Shown here in pieces: positions 5,716-6,471 of a DNA stretch of 6,471 bases. Position 1 is the stretch's first letter. The number at the start of each line of letters is the position of its first letter. Both the position numbers and the translations under genes were made by a program. Source of the stretch: an uncultured Alphaproteobacteria bacterium (GTDB lineage Bacteria; Pseudomonadota; Alphaproteobacteria; Micropepsales; Micropepsaceae); the NCBI GenBank assembly GCA_937942205.1, contig CALDFO010000472.1:1-6471 (forward strand), given 5' to 3'. Below the pieces are notes generated by a model. The model did not search any database and was not told the origin of the DNA. It saw only the letters and a program-made list of their open reading frames with translations.

Positions 5716-6471
5716 ATGAATATCCAGGCCAAAGCCCCGCACGAACCGCCGCGCCGCATCCGGGTGTCGCCGCAGGACAATGTCGCCATCATCGTCAACG
5801 ATCTGGGCCTGCCCGCCGGAACGGAATTCCCCGACGGGCTGGTGCTGAACCATTTCGTGCCCCAGGGTCACAAGGTGGCGTTGGCGGACATTCCGGACGG
5901 CGGCGATATCCGTCGCTATAACGAGGTGATCGGCACCGCCAAAGGCGATATCCGGCGCGGCGACTGGGTCAACGAGGACAATGTGGTGATGGGCACCGCG
6001 CCGCCGCTGGAGGCGCTGGAGATGGCGACCCGCCCGCCGCCGCCCGCCGAACCACTGACCGGCTATACCTTTGAAGGCTATCGCAACGCCGACGGCACGG
6101 TGGGCACCAAGAATATCCTGGCCATCTCGACCAGTGTGCAATGCGTGGCGGGCACGATGGAATATGCTCTGCGGCGCATCAAGGCCGAATTGCTGCCCAA
6201 ATACCCCAATGTGGACGATGTGGTGGTGCTGACCCACGGCTATGGCTGCGGCGTCGCCATCACCGCGCCCCAGGCGGTGGTGCCGATCCGCACCCTGCAG
6301 AACCTGGCCAAGAACCCGAACTTCGGCGGCGAGGTGCTGGTGATCGGCCTGGGCTGCGAAAAGCTGGCACCCGAACGCCTGCTGCCTGATGGTCAGGAGA
6401 CCGGCACCATGCGGATGCAGGGCCATGAAGGTTTCGGCGCCAATATCGCCGCCATCCTGGCGCAGGTGGAA
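5716..6471 (+). CDS. garD: Galactarate dehydratase, N-terminal half (runs off window)
   Basis: The frame is open for exactly 252 codons to the right edge; full-length family members are about 520 residues. GarD (EC 4.2.1.42, UxaA/altronate dehydratase family, metal-dependent) converts galactarate to 5-dehydro-4-deoxyglucarate, the same product as GudD. A SAF-type N-terminal domain covers about 20-92, with [27 protein letters not shown] and RYNEVIG. A proline-rich linker at 107-113 leads to the main domain, with [18 protein letters not shown] at 116-133, Cys143 in [16 protein letters not shown] at 174-182 and [13 protein letters not shown] from 211. These blocks match E. coli GarD almost word for word as I recall it. 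ATG 5716 places the start where homologues begin. The gene follows gudD by 105 bases and seems to have its own promoter. Confidence 0.95.
   Translation, partial: MNIQAKAPHEPPRRIRVSPQDNVAIIVNDLGLPAGTEFPDGLVLNHFVPQGHKVALADIPDGGDIRRYNEVIGTAKGDIRRGDWVNEDNVVMGTAPPLEALEMATRPPPPAEPLTGYTFEGYRNADGTVGTKNILAISTSVQCVAGTMEYALRRIKAELLPKYPNVDDVVVLTHGYGCGVAITAPQAVVPIRTLQNLAKNPNFGGEVLVIGLGCEKLAPERLLPDGQETGTMRMQGHEGFGANIAAILAQVE

Noticed and set aside
5691..5718. GCGGCCGC palindrome and overlapping GCCGC/GCGGC and CATGC/GCATG inverted repeats before garD
   Set aside because: Short, mutually exclusive pairings of the kind expected in GC-rich DNA; no reason to assign a switch.
4264..6426. 720-codon open frame on the minus strand across gudD and garD
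   Set aside because: Same character as the other antisense frame; it runs opposite two clearly identified enzymes and has no recognisable motif.

Overview
The window is about 6.5 kb of GC-rich DNA (around two-thirds G+C by eye, not counted) with strong third-position GC bias. It reads as a chromosomal catabolic locus of a high-GC proteobacterium. An alphaproteobacterium (Caulobacter- or Sphingomonas-like) is my best guess, based on GCTA-type -10 boxes, probable leaderless starts and gene content. That assignment is inference, since no rRNA or other phylogenetic marker is present.

Layout: (1) positions 1-752, minus strand: the N-terminal 250 residues of an exported serine hydrolase of the beta-lactamase/esterase family, running off the left edge. 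(2) 753-896: a divergent intergenic region with a probable promoter for the next gene. (3) 897-1820, plus: kdgD, 5-dehydro-4-deoxyglucarate dehydratase. (4) 1850-2794, plus: a LysR-family regulator. (5) 2795-2917: an intergenic region with a striking palindrome and a probable promoter. (6) 2918-4243 and 4261-5610, plus: an aldarate transporter of the GudP/GarP type and gudD, glucarate dehydratase, 17 bases apart and clearly one operon. (7) 5611-5715: an intergenic region with a TATAAA-type -10 placed for a leaderless start. (8) 5716-6471, plus: the first 252 residues of garD, galactarate dehydratase, running off the right edge.

Together the genes form an aldarate (hexarate) catabolic cluster. 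The transporter imports D-glucarate and/or galactarate. GudD and GarD each dehydrate one epimer to 5-dehydro-4-deoxyglucarate. KdgD dehydrates and decarboxylates that to 2-oxoglutarate semialdehyde, which a dehydrogenase would oxidise to 2-oxoglutarate; that last gene is not in the window. No garL-type aldolase is seen, so this is the 2-oxoglutarate route and not the E. coli pyruvate/tartronate-semialdehyde route.

The most interesting signal is regulatory. The sequence CTTTGGnTT occurs on the plus strand only four times that I could find. All four lie in the short leaders of kdgD, the LysR gene, the transporter operon and garD. Three copies extend to an 18-bp element, two of them identical at 16 of 18 positions and sitting over the -35 region. 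This suggests a local pathway regulon. I saw no mobile element, CRISPR array, RNA gene or wholly new system.
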